DNA of 64,000 nt from Actinomycetales bacterium (GTDB taxonomy: Bacteria; Actinomycetota; Actinomycetes; S36-B12), in NCBI GenBank assembly GCA_018970025.1, contig JAGWXF010000003.1, positions 124,001-188,000 on the forward strand, read 5' to 3'. The translations under genes were made by a program, and so were the position numbers. The notes beneath the pieces were generated by a model, which had not been told where the DNA came from, made no database searches, and saw only the letters and a list, made by a program, of their open reading frames with translations. Each line of letters begins with the position of its first letter. Position 1 is the first letter of the stretch. This document shows, piece after piece, positions 36,062-45,358 of the stretch.

Positions 36062-37303
36062 ATGCGCCTGCCGCCCTCCATCCCGCGACTGCTGCAACAA
36101 GTCGAAGCGGCGTGGCCGGCGGATCGAGCCAGCCGCGTGCGCGCCAGCGTCACTGCGCTCTTCGAGCGGGCCGCCACGACCCTGCCCGACGGAACGGTGT
36201 TCCTCGCAACCGGCGACATACCGGCGATGTGGATCCGTGACTCCACCTGGCAGGTCCGCCCCCTGCTCTCGCTGCCACCAGATGCCGCCTGCCTTCGCTT
36301 CCTGGGTGGCGTCAGTCGCCGGCAGTCGCGCTACCTGCTCATCGACCTGCGCGGCAACGCGTTCAATCCGACTGGCAGCGGGCGGTGCTGGCACCGGGAC
36401 GTTCCCGACCAGGATCCCTTCGTGTTCGAGCGCAAGTTCGAGCTCGACTCCTTGGCTGCGTTCCTCGACCTTGCCCTGCGCATTCAGCGATCAACGGGCT
36501 ATCGCGACCACCTCGATGCCTCGTTCTGGGCGGCGGCGACGGGCCTCGTCGCCCTGTGCGCAGCCGAGCAGGAGCATGATCGATCGACCTACCGGTTTCT
36601 CCGGCCCGGCGCCCCAGCCCACGACCAGCTGAGCCACGACGGCTTCGGTGCTCCATGCACCCCCAACGGGCTGGTGTGGTCCGGCTTCCGGCCAAGTGAC
36701 GACCGATGCGTGCTGCCGTACCTCGTGCCGGCGAATGCCCACCTCGCCGTCACCTTGGGATGGCTTGCCGAGGACGGCGCCTGCCCGTCGGCCCTGAAGG
36801 CCGACGCCGCGCGCATCGCTGCTGACATCACGCACGCAGTGGGGGGCATCGCCGACAACGACGGCGTGCTGCCGTATGAGGTCGATGGTCGTGGCAACGC
36901 GATCATGCTCGACGATCCCAATGTCCCGAGCCTGCTCGCCTTGCCCTACCTGGGGTGGTGCCAGCCAGATGACCCCGACTACCGCATCACCCGGTCGTGG
37001 GTACTGAGCTCGGCGAATCCGAACTACGTCGACCGCGGCGGCGTTCAGGGCCTGGCCAGCGAGCACACTCCCGCGGGCTGGGTGTGGCCGCTGTCGATCG
37101 CGATCAGGGGCCTGACAGCGGCCGATCCCGCGGAGCGCGACACCTGCCTGGCCATCCTCGAGCGCACGGATGCCGGCACGGGCCGTCAGCACGAGTCGTT
37201 CGATCCAGCTGATCCCAGCAGGTTCACGCGAGAGTGGTTCTCATGGGCCGACATGACGTACGTCCAGCTGGCCCTGGCACAGGCGGGCCTGCCGACCGTC
37301 TGA
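36062..37303 (+). CDS. Glycoside hydrolase family 125 protein
   Basis: 413 aa, no signal peptide. Matches the GH125 pattern: TGDIPAMWIRDSTWQV, FERKFELDSLAAFL, DDPNVPSLLALPYLGW and FTREWFSWADM. Characterised GH125 enzymes are metal-independent exo-alpha-1,6-mannosidases. ATG 36062 was chosen from the -10 box spacing; upstream in-frame ATG 35987 lies within the operator region. It faces the alpha-glucan operon and shares its operator, so its true substrate may be an alpha-1,6-linked glycan taken up by the same importer. Confidence 0.85.
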   Translation: MRLPPSIPRLLQQVEAAWPADRASRVRASVTALFERAATTLPDGTVFLATGDIPAMWIRDSTWQVRPLLSLPPDAACLRFLGGVSRRQSRYLLIDLRGNAFNPTGSGRCWHRDVPDQDPFVFERKFELDSLAAFLDLALRIQRSTGYRDHLDASFWAAATGLVALCAAEQEHDRSTYRFLRPGAPAHDQLSHDGFGAPCTPNGLVWSGFRPSDDRCVLPYLVPANAHLAVTLGWLAEDGACPSALKADAARIAADITHAVGGIADNDGVLPYEVDGRGNAIMLDDPNVPSLLALPYLGWCQPDDPDYRITRSWVLSSANPNYVDRGGVQGLASEHTPAGWVWPLSIAIRGLTAADPAERDTCLAILERTDAGTGRQHESFDPADPSRFTREWFSWADMTYVQLALAQAGLPTV

Positions 37304-37340
37304 TGCAGGCCTGCTCGCCCTCAGGGCACCGCCAGCGGAA

Positions 37341-38813
37341 CTAACCCTGCAGGCGCAGGCGCATTGCAGGGGCGGTCAGCAAGGCACCCGCCTTGGTCGT
37401 CGCGACGATCGTGATCGTGTGCGTGGGCCCCGCATGCGCGATGCGACCGGTGACCGCACCGGTCGCTCGGTTCAGGTGCAGACCCCTGGGCAGCTTGCCC
37501 TTCCACATGCGGAACTCCGTGATCTGACCGGCTCCGGTAACGGTGGGACGCAGCCAGATGCGCTTGCCGACGCGCACATGCGGGTGCGCCGGATAGCTGA
37601 CGGACACCCGGCCCGCCGGGTTGACGACGAGGATGAATGATGCTGCCGCTGATCCGGATGCAGTGGTCTGGGCGATGCGCAGTGGCGTCGGCATGGACAC
37701 CACCTCGGTGGGCGTCCCCGTGATCCATCCCGACCGCTGATCGAGCCGGGTGCCTGCGGGAAGGATGCCGCATACCAGCCGGTACGCCGTGCCGACCGCT
37801 GGCGCGCTCGTCGTCGGGGCAATCGAGAGCGCGGATCCGATGCTCCCGACATTCCTCGCGGCGTATTGCAGGGTCTGCTCATCGGCGTCGACGCGCGTGG
37901 TGAACTGGCCCGAACGTGTCGATCCATCGACGAAGGTCGCCCGGACCGTCGTCGCCCAGGACCCAGCCTGCGTGGGGACGCCGTACACGATGCCAAACGC
38001 ACGGTCGAGCATCAGTCCCGGGGCGAGCGCACCGCCGACGATGACGAATGACGTCGGGGTACCCATGCCGTGGGTGTTCGGGGCCATCGTCAGCTGCGAG
38101 CCGACGGTTGCGTAGAGGGCCGGGTAGAGGGTGCCATCGGGCGCCAGGCACGGAGCATCGATCGCTGCGTCACCGGTGCCGGACGCCAGCGCTCCGTTCG
38201 TCCCAGAACCTGCGCCATTGCTCGTGCCCGGCACCGTCGTCACCGGGCGTGCGGGCACTGCCGAGGCAGGGCCTGCCGACGAGCCAGAGGTACTGGTCGC
38301 CGGGATCACCACCGCCTGAGCCTGGCCCTGGGTGGTCAGCGGTCCCGGGTCGAGGCCGACCGAGCGCAGTGTCACCAGGTGCCTGCCCGCCGACAGGCCA
38401 CTGATCGTGAATGCCCCGCCCGAGCCACCGACCGGTGCACTTCCCCCAGGCCGGACCCACGGTCCGCCGTCAACGCTGGACTCGATGCCGAGCACGGTCG
38501 CCGGGTCGGCCACTGAGTAGTTCACGGTGACAAGACCTCCGGCCCCCGGGATCAGCGAGTCGATCAGCGGCTTGCCGGGAGCCACCCAGGGGACCTGCAC
38601 GCTCATGTCGCAGGTGGCCACGACCTGGCCATCTGCCTTGCGCGCCGAGATGGTGGCGGTGTACCCGCCGCCGTACCCAAGGGATCCGTAGGGGACGCCG
38701 ATCGACAGGCCCGGCGCGATGGACGTCAGCGGAATACCGCCACCCTGGAGCTGTGGATCCTCTGGATGCGGAGGCCGAGACCATGACGACATCGCGTACG
38801 AGCGGATCGACAC
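37341..38813 (-). CDS. Surface protein fragment with Ig-like repeats, N-terminus probably lost
   Basis: Up to 490 aa; beta-rich domains including a Fn3/Ig-like part (TISGLSAGRHLVTLRSV), a Ser/Ala/Gly linker and two putative-Ig (He_PIG) units (APGLMLDRAFGIVYGVPTQ; PAGTRLDQRSGWITGTPT; PRGLHLNRATGAVTG). No signal peptide is seen, and the 5' end overlaps the start of the plus-strand lipoprotein gene. The gene may be cut by a rearrangement near 38760-38810. Start undetermined. Confidence 0.6.
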   Translation of the reverse strand: MSIRSYAMSSWSRPPHPEDPQLQGGGIPLTSIAPGLSIGVPYGSLGYGGGYTATISARKADGQVVATCDMSVQVPWVAPGKPLIDSLIPGAGGLVTVNYSVADPATVLGIESSVDGGPWVRPGGSAPVGGSGGAFTISGLSAGRHLVTLRSVGLDPGPLTTQGQAQAVVIPATSTSGSSAGPASAVPARPVTTVPGTSNGAGSGTNGALASGTGDAAIDAPCLAPDGTLYPALYATVGSQLTMAPNTHGMGTPTSFVIVGGALAPGLMLDRAFGIVYGVPTQAGSWATTVRATFVDGSTRSGQFTTRVDADEQTLQYAARNVGSIGSALSIAPTTSAPAVGTAYRLVCGILPAGTRLDQRSGWITGTPTEVVSMPTPLRIAQTTASGSAAASFILVVNPAGRVSVSYPAHPHVRVGKRIWLRPTVTGAGQITEFRMWKGKLPRGLHLNRATGAVTGRIAHAGPTHTITIVATTKAGALLTAPAMRLRLQG

Positions 38814-39954
38814 GTGGCAGGCCTGTCACCGCGACGCTGGCCGCAGCTGCCCTCATCGTGCTCACCGCATGCTCATCAGGAGCGAGCGAATCCAGCGATG
38901 TGGTCGTCCGAGGTGATGCCGGCGCCACCCCGACCGCAACTTCGACCACCAGCGCCACTGCGCGAGCAACCGCAACGGCGACGGCCGGCACTGGCGCGTG
39001 CCCGACGTACTTCGCATATGACTGGACGGTCACGGAGGATCGGCGTGGGACCACGCGCGTGGTGACCTTCCAGGCGCCCACCAACCCGGCCGGGTGGAGC
39101 ACCTTCACCGACCAGTCTGCCACTGACAGCATCCAGTGGATCCTCACCGGCAAGAGCGGGACTGCACGTATATATACGAGACCCCCGCCTACGCGGGCGT
39201 GACCTTCAATGCGAATGGGGGCGACGCCACAGGCACGATGGCAGAGCAACTCGACCAGACGGTCGTCTCCAGCGGTACCAGCATCCGGCTCACGCCCAAC
39301 GCCTTCACTCGACCCGGCTACGCCTTCCTCGGCTGGGCGACGAGTTCGAGGGGACAGAAGGAATACGAGGACGGAGCACCGTTCCAGCTCACGATGAACA
39401 CCACGTTGTACGCCTACTGGGTGGGCCTGATCCTGAGCGCGAATGACGGCAGCGGCAGGACGGTCAAGCAGGCAGCCACGACGAATGTCCCGCTGACGAG
39501 TGCACCGTTCAGCCGGCCGGGCTACCGCTTCGATGGGTGGTCTGACAGACATGATGAGAAGGTCGGCGACGATGGCACCGTAATCTGGCAGGACGGAGCC
39601 CGGTACGACTTCAGCTCCATCCAGCCCTCCGGCAGCAGGACGCTGTACGCGAAGTGGAGCTGCCTTCCACTGGGGTCATGGACGGTCTCCGGTAAGCGGG
39701 TCAGCGCCGATCGGGCCGAGATCACCTTCAGCGCGCCCACGAACGGCACGGCCGACTGGACGACCTTTACCGCGAAGTCAACCGAGGACAGCGAGTCGGG
39801 TTCCGTCAGCCAGTCATCGGCGACGGGCACCATCACGGTGAGCGGGCTGCGGAAGCATCAGGGGTACCGCTTCACCGTGACCGGGAGGAACTCGGGCGGA
39901 TGCTCGTACACCTCCGATGTCACCAACCGCGTTGAGCAGTGGAACAAGAAGTAG
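38783..39954 (+). pseudogene. Lipoprotein with InlB-type B repeats, frameshifted
   Basis: ATG 38783 (GGAGG upstream) begins a lipoprotein (lipobox LTAC) with a Thr/Ala linker and a beta domain (DWTVTEDRRGTTRVVTF) that ends by frameshift near 39170. The sequence continues in another frame with two InlB B-repeats (VTFNANGGDATGTMAEQ ... GYAFLGWATS; RPGYRFDGWSD) and a second beta domain (SWTVSGKRVSADRAEITFS) like the first, to 39954. At the junction lies TATATACGAGAC followed by the hairpin CCCGC-CTAC-GCGGG, so a small palindromic insertion may have broken the frame. A sequencing error is the alternative. Confidence 0.55.
39165..39200. repeat. REP-like palindrome at frameshift point
   Basis: TATATACGAGAC followed by CCCGCCTACGCGGG (5-bp stem, 4-nt loop) and GTGAC, resembling the small palindromic repeats with CCCGC-CTNC-GCGGG cores seen across bacteria. 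Confidence 0.4.
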
Positions 39955-40092
39955 GGCCGGCAACGCGGCTGCGTACGAGATCGCCGAAGGTGGGTGCGCG
40001 CACCGGGTTCGGGAGCCGGGCTCGAGAGCCGGTCGCCTGAGCCCCGCGGTAGGTTCAGCATGGCTTCCGGGCTATCCGAAGAAGGGGTCGTC

Positions 40093-40722
40093 ATGCTGCG
40101 CTCGTCCGTCGTCCGTGCGCTCGCCCCTATTGGCCTGGCCGCCGCGGCGACTGCCGTGCTCATCACGCCAGCCCAGGCGGCCCTGCGGTCAGCGCCCGCA
40201 CGCGCAACCGGCGACGTCATGATCATCCTGGACGATTCGCTCCAGGCGCCCATGTTCAAGGGCGGTGTCTTCATGTACGGCGCCAGCGAGGTGTCCGTTG
40301 CGCTCGGCGACAGCGGTCAGCTGAGCGCCATCTTCCCGCTGAACGGGGTTGCCACCGCGACATCGAAGACCATCGTGGTCGATCCGGAGACCGGCGGCCT
40401 GGAGTTCTTCAACGGTCCTGCCGAGGCCAGCGCTGGGCTCGGCAGCCTGGTCATCCGCCGATCCGGCAGTACCGGCACCATCAGCGGCCGCATCAGCGGG
40501 CCCTACTCCACGGACACCGGCCAGTACTCGCAGACGATGCCTGTCTTTGCGATGACAGCCGTGCGCACCCGCAAGCAGGGCAGCGGATGGCTGATGCAGG
40601 CAAACCTCGCCCTGACGAGCGACGCGGCCACAGCCCTGAACACCCTGCTGCAGACGAGCGTCTTCACGCCGGGCACGAAGATGGGCGTGCTGATGGCGAC
40701 CGTGGGCGGCGGTGCCGCATAG
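40093..40722 (+). CDS. Exported protein, unknown function
   Basis: 209 aa from ATG 40093 with GAAGGGG 6 nt upstream. Signal peptide ends near ITPAQAA. The mature part is beta-rich (GDVMIILDDSLQAP; VSVALGDSGQLSAIFPL; GRISGPYSTDTG). No Cys. Not recognised. Follows the frameshifted lipoprotein gene by 138 bp. Confidence 0.65.
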   Translation: MLRSSVVRALAPIGLAAAATAVLITPAQAALRSAPARATGDVMIILDDSLQAPMFKGGVFMYGASEVSVALGDSGQLSAIFPLNGVATATSKTIVVDPETGGLEFFNGPAEASAGLGSLVIRRSGSTGTISGRISGPYSTDTGQYSQTMPVFAMTAVRTRKQGSGWLMQANLALTSDAATALNTLLQTSVFTPGTKMGVLMATVGGGAA

Positions 40723-40850
40723 CCATCGCGCCGCCGGACGGTATCGCCCAGCCACTCCCTGCGCTGGGTGAGGTCGAGTAGCCGAGCAAAGGAGGGGATT
40801 CGGTTGGTGCCCCTGCTGCATTCCTCCCACGCATCAGCGCAGTCGTGACG

Positions 40851-41645
40851 TCAGTCGGGCACTCGCGTCCAGGCGCCGCACCCCTTGGTCGTGAGCACGT
40901 CTCCATCCTGAAGTCGCAGATCCAGGTAGGCGGGGATCGAACGCGATGTCGAACTCGAGCGGTACGACTCATCGTCGCGTCCGCCCTCGCGGTCAACCTG
41001 GTACGCGCACGCGCCGGTCGCCGCGCGGTCACTGCGATATCGGCCGGCGGCAGCGTCCTTCCCGACCGTCCATGTCCCGTCCTCGATGGACGCGCCCACG
41101 GAAGGGACGGCTTGGGGTGCGGCAGGATCGGCGGTGGCCCGCGTCCCGGTCAACTGCGGGTACCCCTGCCACAGCAGGCAGCCCTCGGACTGGAAGAGGT
41201 CACCGTCCTCCACCCAGATGGCTGCCGGGCCTGGACCGGCGTACTCACCCTCCTCCAACACGGCGCCAGTCGAGTAATCCACCACTCGCCAGGTGCAGTG
41301 ACTGACGGGTACGGGGACCATGTAGAGCGCGGGAGGGTAGTCCGAGCCGATGAGCCAGGATCCGTCGATCACCGTTGCCCGCTCTGGATGCGCCTGGCCG
41401 CGATGCAGGCTGCCCCCGGTCGTGCCGGTCGCGGGCGCGCTCGCCACCACTGCGGTGTCGGAGGTCACCGACATGGCCGGAGCGGGCGAACTCGCCATCG
41501 GAGAGCCTGCACCGGGAGCGTCCCCCTTCGCGACCACACGCAGGGTCGCCGTGCTGGCCGCCTGTTCAACCTGGGCTGCGCAGGCTGCCAGCGGCACTCC
41601 CAGCAGGCACACCAGGATGCATCCCAGGCACCGAGATCGCCCCAT
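40851..41645 (-). CDS. Cys-rich lipoprotein, unknown function
   Basis: 264 aa from ATG 41645 (GGAGGG 7 nt upstream). Signal peptide with lipobox LAAC. The mature part has two similar beta domains (IDGSWLIGSDYPPALYMV and IEDGTWTVGKDAAAGRYR), each with a CTWRV / CAYQV strand and a following Cys (SEGCLLW / TKGCGAW), so a duplicated small domain held by a disulfide. Converges with the gene at 40093. Confidence 0.7.
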   Translation of the reverse strand: MGRSRCLGCILVCLLGVPLAACAAQVEQAASTATLRVVAKGDAPGAGSPMASSPAPAMSVTSDTAVVASAPATGTTGGSLHRGQAHPERATVIDGSWLIGSDYPPALYMVPVPVSHCTWRVVDYSTGAVLEEGEYAGPGPAAIWVEDGDLFQSEGCLLWQGYPQLTGTRATADPAAPQAVPSVGASIEDGTWTVGKDAAAGRYRSDRAATGACAYQVDREGGRDDESYRSSSTSRSIPAYLDLRLQDGDVLTTKGCGAWTRVPD

Positions 41646-41747
41646 GCACCGTCCCTCCATCACCCGACGATCCGACGCTCCAAAGTCGACGCTGCGTTTA
41701 CGGGTCTCCGCCCAAGTCAACCACCACTCGCACCGAGCGAGGCACGC

Positions 41748-41921
41748 ATGAGTCGGCACCAGGGACTCGCAGGTGTGCTCCGGTGGTTCAATCACAACCG
41801 CCTGCACTCCTCGATCGGCTACCTGCCGCCCGTAGAGTTCGAGCAATACCACGCGACACCCAAGGCCATCGACCTCACGTCCGGGGCCGCCGAACCAACC
41901 CTCCGAAGGACTCAGCGCTGA
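41748..41921 (+). pseudogene. IS3-family transposase, C-terminal fragment
   Basis: About 57 codons ending WFNHNRLHSSIGYLPPVEFE, the conserved C-terminus of IS3-family (rve) integrase-type transposases. No upstream DDE region remains. Marks the left edge of the IS- and TA-rich region. Confidence 0.8.
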
Positions 41922-41945
41922 CCCGTGACGAACAACGGGTCAGCG
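41916..41945. terminator. Perfect 11-bp hairpin at transposase stop
   Basis: Arms CGCTGACCCGT and ACGGGTCAGCG around an 8-nt loop; the transposase stop codon lies in the left arm. No T run. Either a terminator or part of the IS end. Confidence 0.5.
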
Positions 41946-42054
41946 TAGGTTGCCCCTGGCAGGTGAAACGGCGAATTGTTCAACCGCAACTATGACCGCG
42001 CATGGAACACATTGATCGTGGACTCGGGTCGTTCTGTGGAGGACGGCATGACGC

Positions 42055-42060
42055 TAGTAT
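42055..42060 (+). promoter_or_regulatory. -10 box of leaderless promoter (streptogramin-lyase-like gene)
   Basis: TAGTAT, 6 nt before ATG 42067. Confidence 0.55.
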
Positions 42061-42066
42061 TCGCAC

Positions 42067-43506
42067 ATGCCGACGTCCACCACCGCCAACGAGCATCTTG
42101 ACACCGGAGTGTTGCGCAGTCCTGCTCGAAGTCTTCGTAGTCCCCGGACGAAGACTGCGGCGCGGTCGCGAGCCGGGCGGTTCGCGGCCTGTGCGCTGGC
42201 TGTGACCATCGGCGTGAGCGGCGCCACGTCGGCGACCGCTGGTCCGTCGATCGGCCTGGTCCGGGAGTATCCGATCCCGACCGCGTCAGCCAATCCGTCG
42301 TGGATCACCGGGGGCCTGCCGGTGAGCGCGAATGGCGAACTCTGGTTCACCATGCAGCCGATCACCCAGACTCCCGGGAACACCGGCGCCGTCGCGAAGA
42401 TCACGACGGCGGGTGTCGTCACCGAGTACACGGCGGGCATCACGCCTGGCTCCGGGCCGTCATCGATTGCCGCCGATGGCTCGGGCAATATGTGGTTCAC
42501 CGAGGCGGACGGCAATCAGATCGCCATGATCACACCTGCCGGCGTCGTCACGGAGTACCCGCTGCCGGTGCCGAACTCCCGCCCCGCAGGGATTGCGCTC
42601 GGGCCTGATGGCAACATGTGGTTCACGCTGTACGACACCGGCAACATCGGCAGCATCACGTCGGCGGGATTGATCACCGAGTACCCAACGGGCCTCGGGC
42701 CTACGGCCGGGCCCTACGGCATCGCCCTGGGCCCTGATGGCAACATGTGGTTCACGCAACTGAAGGCCAACGCGATCGGGGTCATCACGCCCGCGGGCCA
42801 GGTCACGACGTACTCGGCAGGGATCACGCCCGCCTCGTCCCCCTACATGATCGCCGCGGGCCTGGACGGCCGGCTGTGGTTCACCCAAGGTGAGAGCAAC
42901 GCCATTGGCGCCATCACGACGAGCGGGCAGGTCACTCAGTATCCCTACCCTGGAGATCCAGCCAACGCCGGCAGCAACGGCATCGCGCTCGGAGCCGACG
43001 GCAACATGTGGTTCGGCGGCGGGAACAGCGGGCCTGGCGGAACGCAGGTCATCGGTCGCATGACCCCGGCCGGCACGGCCACGCTCTTCAACACCGGTGC
43101 GAGCAGCAACCCCTTCGGCGTGGCACTGGGCTCCGACGGCCACATCTGGTTCACGAACTACGCCGGCAACAACTCGATCGGCCGGATGTACACCTCGGCC
43201 CGGCAGTTGCCAGTCAACTGCGGCACCCTGCCGACGAAGATCGCGGCCAAGGGAGAAACCGTCCTGCTCGCCGGTGACTGCGTGACGAACGCCGGCAACC
43301 GCCTGCGCATCACCGTCACCGCCGTCAACCCAGCCCACGGCACTGGCAAGGACTTCGTCCTCAAGCGCGGCCCCGGTGGCAAGATCACCATCAGGACGTT
43401 CGGCACCTTCCCCCTCAAGCTGTCGATCACCGTTCGCGCCGACCGAAGGGGCGTGTTCCCGGCCTACTCCCTCACCAGAATCGTGTCGGTCCACCGATCC
43501 GCATGA
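42067..43506 (+). CDS. Exported Vgb-like (streptogramin lyase family) beta-propeller protein
   Basis: 479 aa. Long N-terminal signal region (hydrophobic core about residues 38-55), then seven-bladed propeller repeats of the form IALGPDGNMWFT...IGxITPAG, as in virginiamycin B lyase and its many uncharacterised relatives. The last 110 residues form a separate beta domain with two Cys (NCGTLP and GDCVTN). Family likeness does not prove antibiotic-lyase activity; the export signal argues for an extracellular role. Confidence 0.8.
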   Translation: MPTSTTANEHLDTGVLRSPARSLRSPRTKTAARSRAGRFAACALAVTIGVSGATSATAGPSIGLVREYPIPTASANPSWITGGLPVSANGELWFTMQPITQTPGNTGAVAKITTAGVVTEYTAGITPGSGPSSIAADGSGNMWFTEADGNQIAMITPAGVVTEYPLPVPNSRPAGIALGPDGNMWFTLYDTGNIGSITSAGLITEYPTGLGPTAGPYGIALGPDGNMWFTQLKANAIGVITPAGQVTTYSAGITPASSPYMIAAGLDGRLWFTQGESNAIGAITTSGQVTQYPYPGDPANAGSNGIALGADGNMWFGGGNSGPGGTQVIGRMTPAGTATLFNTGASSNPFGVALGSDGHIWFTNYAGNNSIGRMYTSARQLPVNCGTLPTKIAAKGETVLLAGDCVTNAGNRLRITVTAVNPAHGTGKDFVLKRGPGGKITIRTFGTFPLKLSITVRADRRGVFPAYSLTRIVSVHRSA

Positions 43507-43624
43507 CGCTGCACTGGCAGGCCTCTGGCCCATGGGCCGACCTGATCACGGCCGGCCGACCCCAGCAGGCTCGGCGGATGTCAGCAGACGGCCGGACAGG
43601 AGGCCTAGATGGATGGCCCGCGTG

Positions 43625-44917
43625 TCAGGCAAGGCTGCAGCGCTTCGAGTAGGCCCGGAGTGCCTCCACCCAGTCGAAAGACAGTTCCAGACCCGACTCC
43701 CGGGAGATGGCCAGAGCGCTGCGCGCGAAGGCATCCGGGACCCGCGTCACCAGACTGTCAACACGATCAACCACTTCCTTAGCCGAAAGTCCAAGGTGGC
43801 CTGCCACCGCCTGCCAGTCGCCGGCCCTTACTCGCGTGAATGCGTCGGTCGAACCGAGGATGAATGAGGAGTGCAGTTTACGGAAGGAATCGAAGCGCTT
43901 GCCCCACGGACGCGTGTACGGCAGGGCGCTGTTCACGTCATACAGCGGAGCCAGGACAGCGTCCGGTCCCGAGAGCAGCAGCGAGAAATTTCGGGCATGG
44001 CCGTCAGTGCCGGCGATCGCGTAGTTGAACGCGAGTCCGTCGAATAGGCGCATAGCCGAGTCCTCGCGGAGGTGGGCGGGCAGCCGCTTGATGAGAGCGC
44101 CAATCTGCTTCAGCCCCGGACCGCCATCTCGTTCGTACTTCTGCCATGCCGGGTAGGCCAGCGCCTGGCAGAAGTCCTCTTGGTGAACGCGCAGGATCGA
44201 TCCGTCGGATCCGACCACCCGGTCGTAGCGGACGACGACGGCCGCGTGCGTCCCGTCGACCAGCGGCTGGAGCCACGCGTGCGCAGTGCTCAGCCCCAGC
44301 AGTCTGGCCGCTCGAAGGCATGTCACCTCGAACGCATCGAACTGCTCGAATCCCGGGATGGCCGGCTTGATGATGTGGGTCGTCGGGACAGAGCCGAACG
44401 GCACGCCCCACTGCCCGTCCTCGTATGCGAGGGCGAATTTCGCCTGAGCCCCCGCCAGCGACCACTGGCCGTGCTCGCTCAGCGGGACGCCGCCGGATGC
44501 GGCCGAGCGGCGCAAGTCGGCGAGGCGTGCTGCCAGCTCGACATCAGTCAGGGGCTCGACTCCGCCATCACGAGGCAGCCCCTCGCCCTCAGGGACGATG
44601 CACACCGCTCCAGGAAGGTCCCGCCCCACGTAGGCCAGCAGTCCCAAGACGTTGGATCGAGACGCACCCGACTCGAGCTCAAGTCGCTGGCGAGCTGGTC
44701 CCTGCTCCGGCAGCATGGCCTCGAAGAAGCCGGTGACTGCAGCCGCCGCATGTTGTTCTCGGGTGAGCGGCAACGACATCGACAGTGGGGTCGCGTCGCT
44801 CGAGTCGCGATACGCGGCCTCGTAGTCGAACCTGATGCCACGACCGTCACCCGCAGTGAGTCGGCCCGCGTATCGATCGCCGAGCCACACATCAAGTCGG
44901 GGCTCCGAGCGACTCAT
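43625..44917 (-). CDS. hipA: HipA-family serine/threonine kinase toxin
   Basis: 430 aa, usual HipA length. HipA N1 domain, then GAQAKFAL (P-loop-like), HIIKP (ATP-binding Lys), NYAIAGTDGHARNFSLL (catalytic Asp near 304) and YDVNSALPY (metal Asp near 325). HipA kinases inactivate targets such as glutamyl-tRNA synthetase. Overlaps hipB by 4 bp (ATGA), hipB first. Confidence 0.92.
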   Translation of the reverse strand: MSRSEPRLDVWLGDRYAGRLTAGDGRGIRFDYEAAYRDSSDATPLSMSLPLTREQHAAAAVTGFFEAMLPEQGPARQRLELESGASRSNVLGLLAYVGRDLPGAVCIVPEGEGLPRDGGVEPLTDVELAARLADLRRSAASGGVPLSEHGQWSLAGAQAKFALAYEDGQWGVPFGSVPTTHIIKPAIPGFEQFDAFEVTCLRAARLLGLSTAHAWLQPLVDGTHAAVVVRYDRVVGSDGSILRVHQEDFCQALAYPAWQKYERDGGPGLKQIGALIKRLPAHLREDSAMRLFDGLAFNYAIAGTDGHARNFSLLLSGPDAVLAPLYDVNSALPYTRPWGKRFDSFRKLHSSFILGSTDAFTRVRAGDWQAVAGHLGLSAKEVVDRVDSLVTRVPDAFARSALAISRESGLELSFDWVEALRAYSKRCSLA

Positions 44918-45174
44918 GCAGTCACCTCATGGGCGCGCACGACGGCTACGAGGTCCACGGGGCTGCGCCGCGGCTCGATCACTGTGGCCAGGCTGAGCGC
45001 GGCCAAGACGTCCAGCACCTTGGCGACCTCGACCCGGCCCGATCCCCTCTCCAGGCGGTTCACGAGGTCGCGGCTGACCTGGGCGTGGGCCGCAAGCTGC
45101 GCCTGCGTCCAGCCCCGCTCCTTGCGGGCAAGGCGAACCGCACCCGCGACATCGTCGACCGTTGTGATGCGCAT
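44914..45174 (-). CDS. hipB: HipB-family antitoxin (XRE HTH)
   Basis: 86 aa from ATG 45174. Helix-turn-helix WTQAQLAAHAQVSRDLVNRLERG. Neutralises HipA and represses the operon through the three operators upstream. The further upstream ATGs (45204, 45213) lie inside operator O1 and are unlikely starts. Confidence 0.88.
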   Translation of the reverse strand: MRITTVDDVAGAVRLARKERGWTQAQLAAHAQVSRDLVNRLERGSGRVEVAKVLDVLAALSLATVIEPRRSPVDLVAVVRAHEVTA

Positions 45175-45184
45175 GGTCACCCCT

Positions 45185-45204
45185 ATGTCAGCGTTCGCCG
45201 ACAT
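45185..45204. promoter_or_regulatory. HipB operator O1
   Basis: 20-bp palindrome around TT with arms like ATGTC(A/G)GCG / CGCCGACAT, one mismatch. Centre 45194.5, 28 bp from O2. Confidence 0.75.
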
Positions 45205-45211
45205 CCTAGTC

Positions 45212-45233
45212 ATTGTCGGCGCTCGCCGACAAT
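45212..45233. promoter_or_regulatory. HipB operator O2
   Basis: Perfect 10-bp arms ATTGTCGGCG and CGCCGACAAT around CT. Strongest of the three sites. Centre 45222.5. Confidence 0.8.
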
Positions 45234-45242
45234 GGACGAGAA

Positions 45243-45258
45243 GTCAGCGAACGCCGAC
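45243..45258. promoter_or_regulatory. HipB operator O3
   Basis: GTCAGCGAACGCCGAC, arms as in O1 with one mismatch. Centre 45250.5, exactly 28 bp from O2. Confidence 0.7.
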
Positions 45259-45358
45259 AGATTCGCCCCAGCAAGCCGACTGGGCCTTGAGATAGAGGTG
45301 GATCTGCTCCGGGCTCCCATGCAGCGCCAACCGGTCTTGCGGGTGACAACCACGCGCC

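Noticed and set aside
40723-40850. CCCAGC/GCTGGG pair as a bidirectional terminator between convergent genes
   Set aside because: Only a 6-bp stem with a long loop and no T run; not strong enough to report as a feature.
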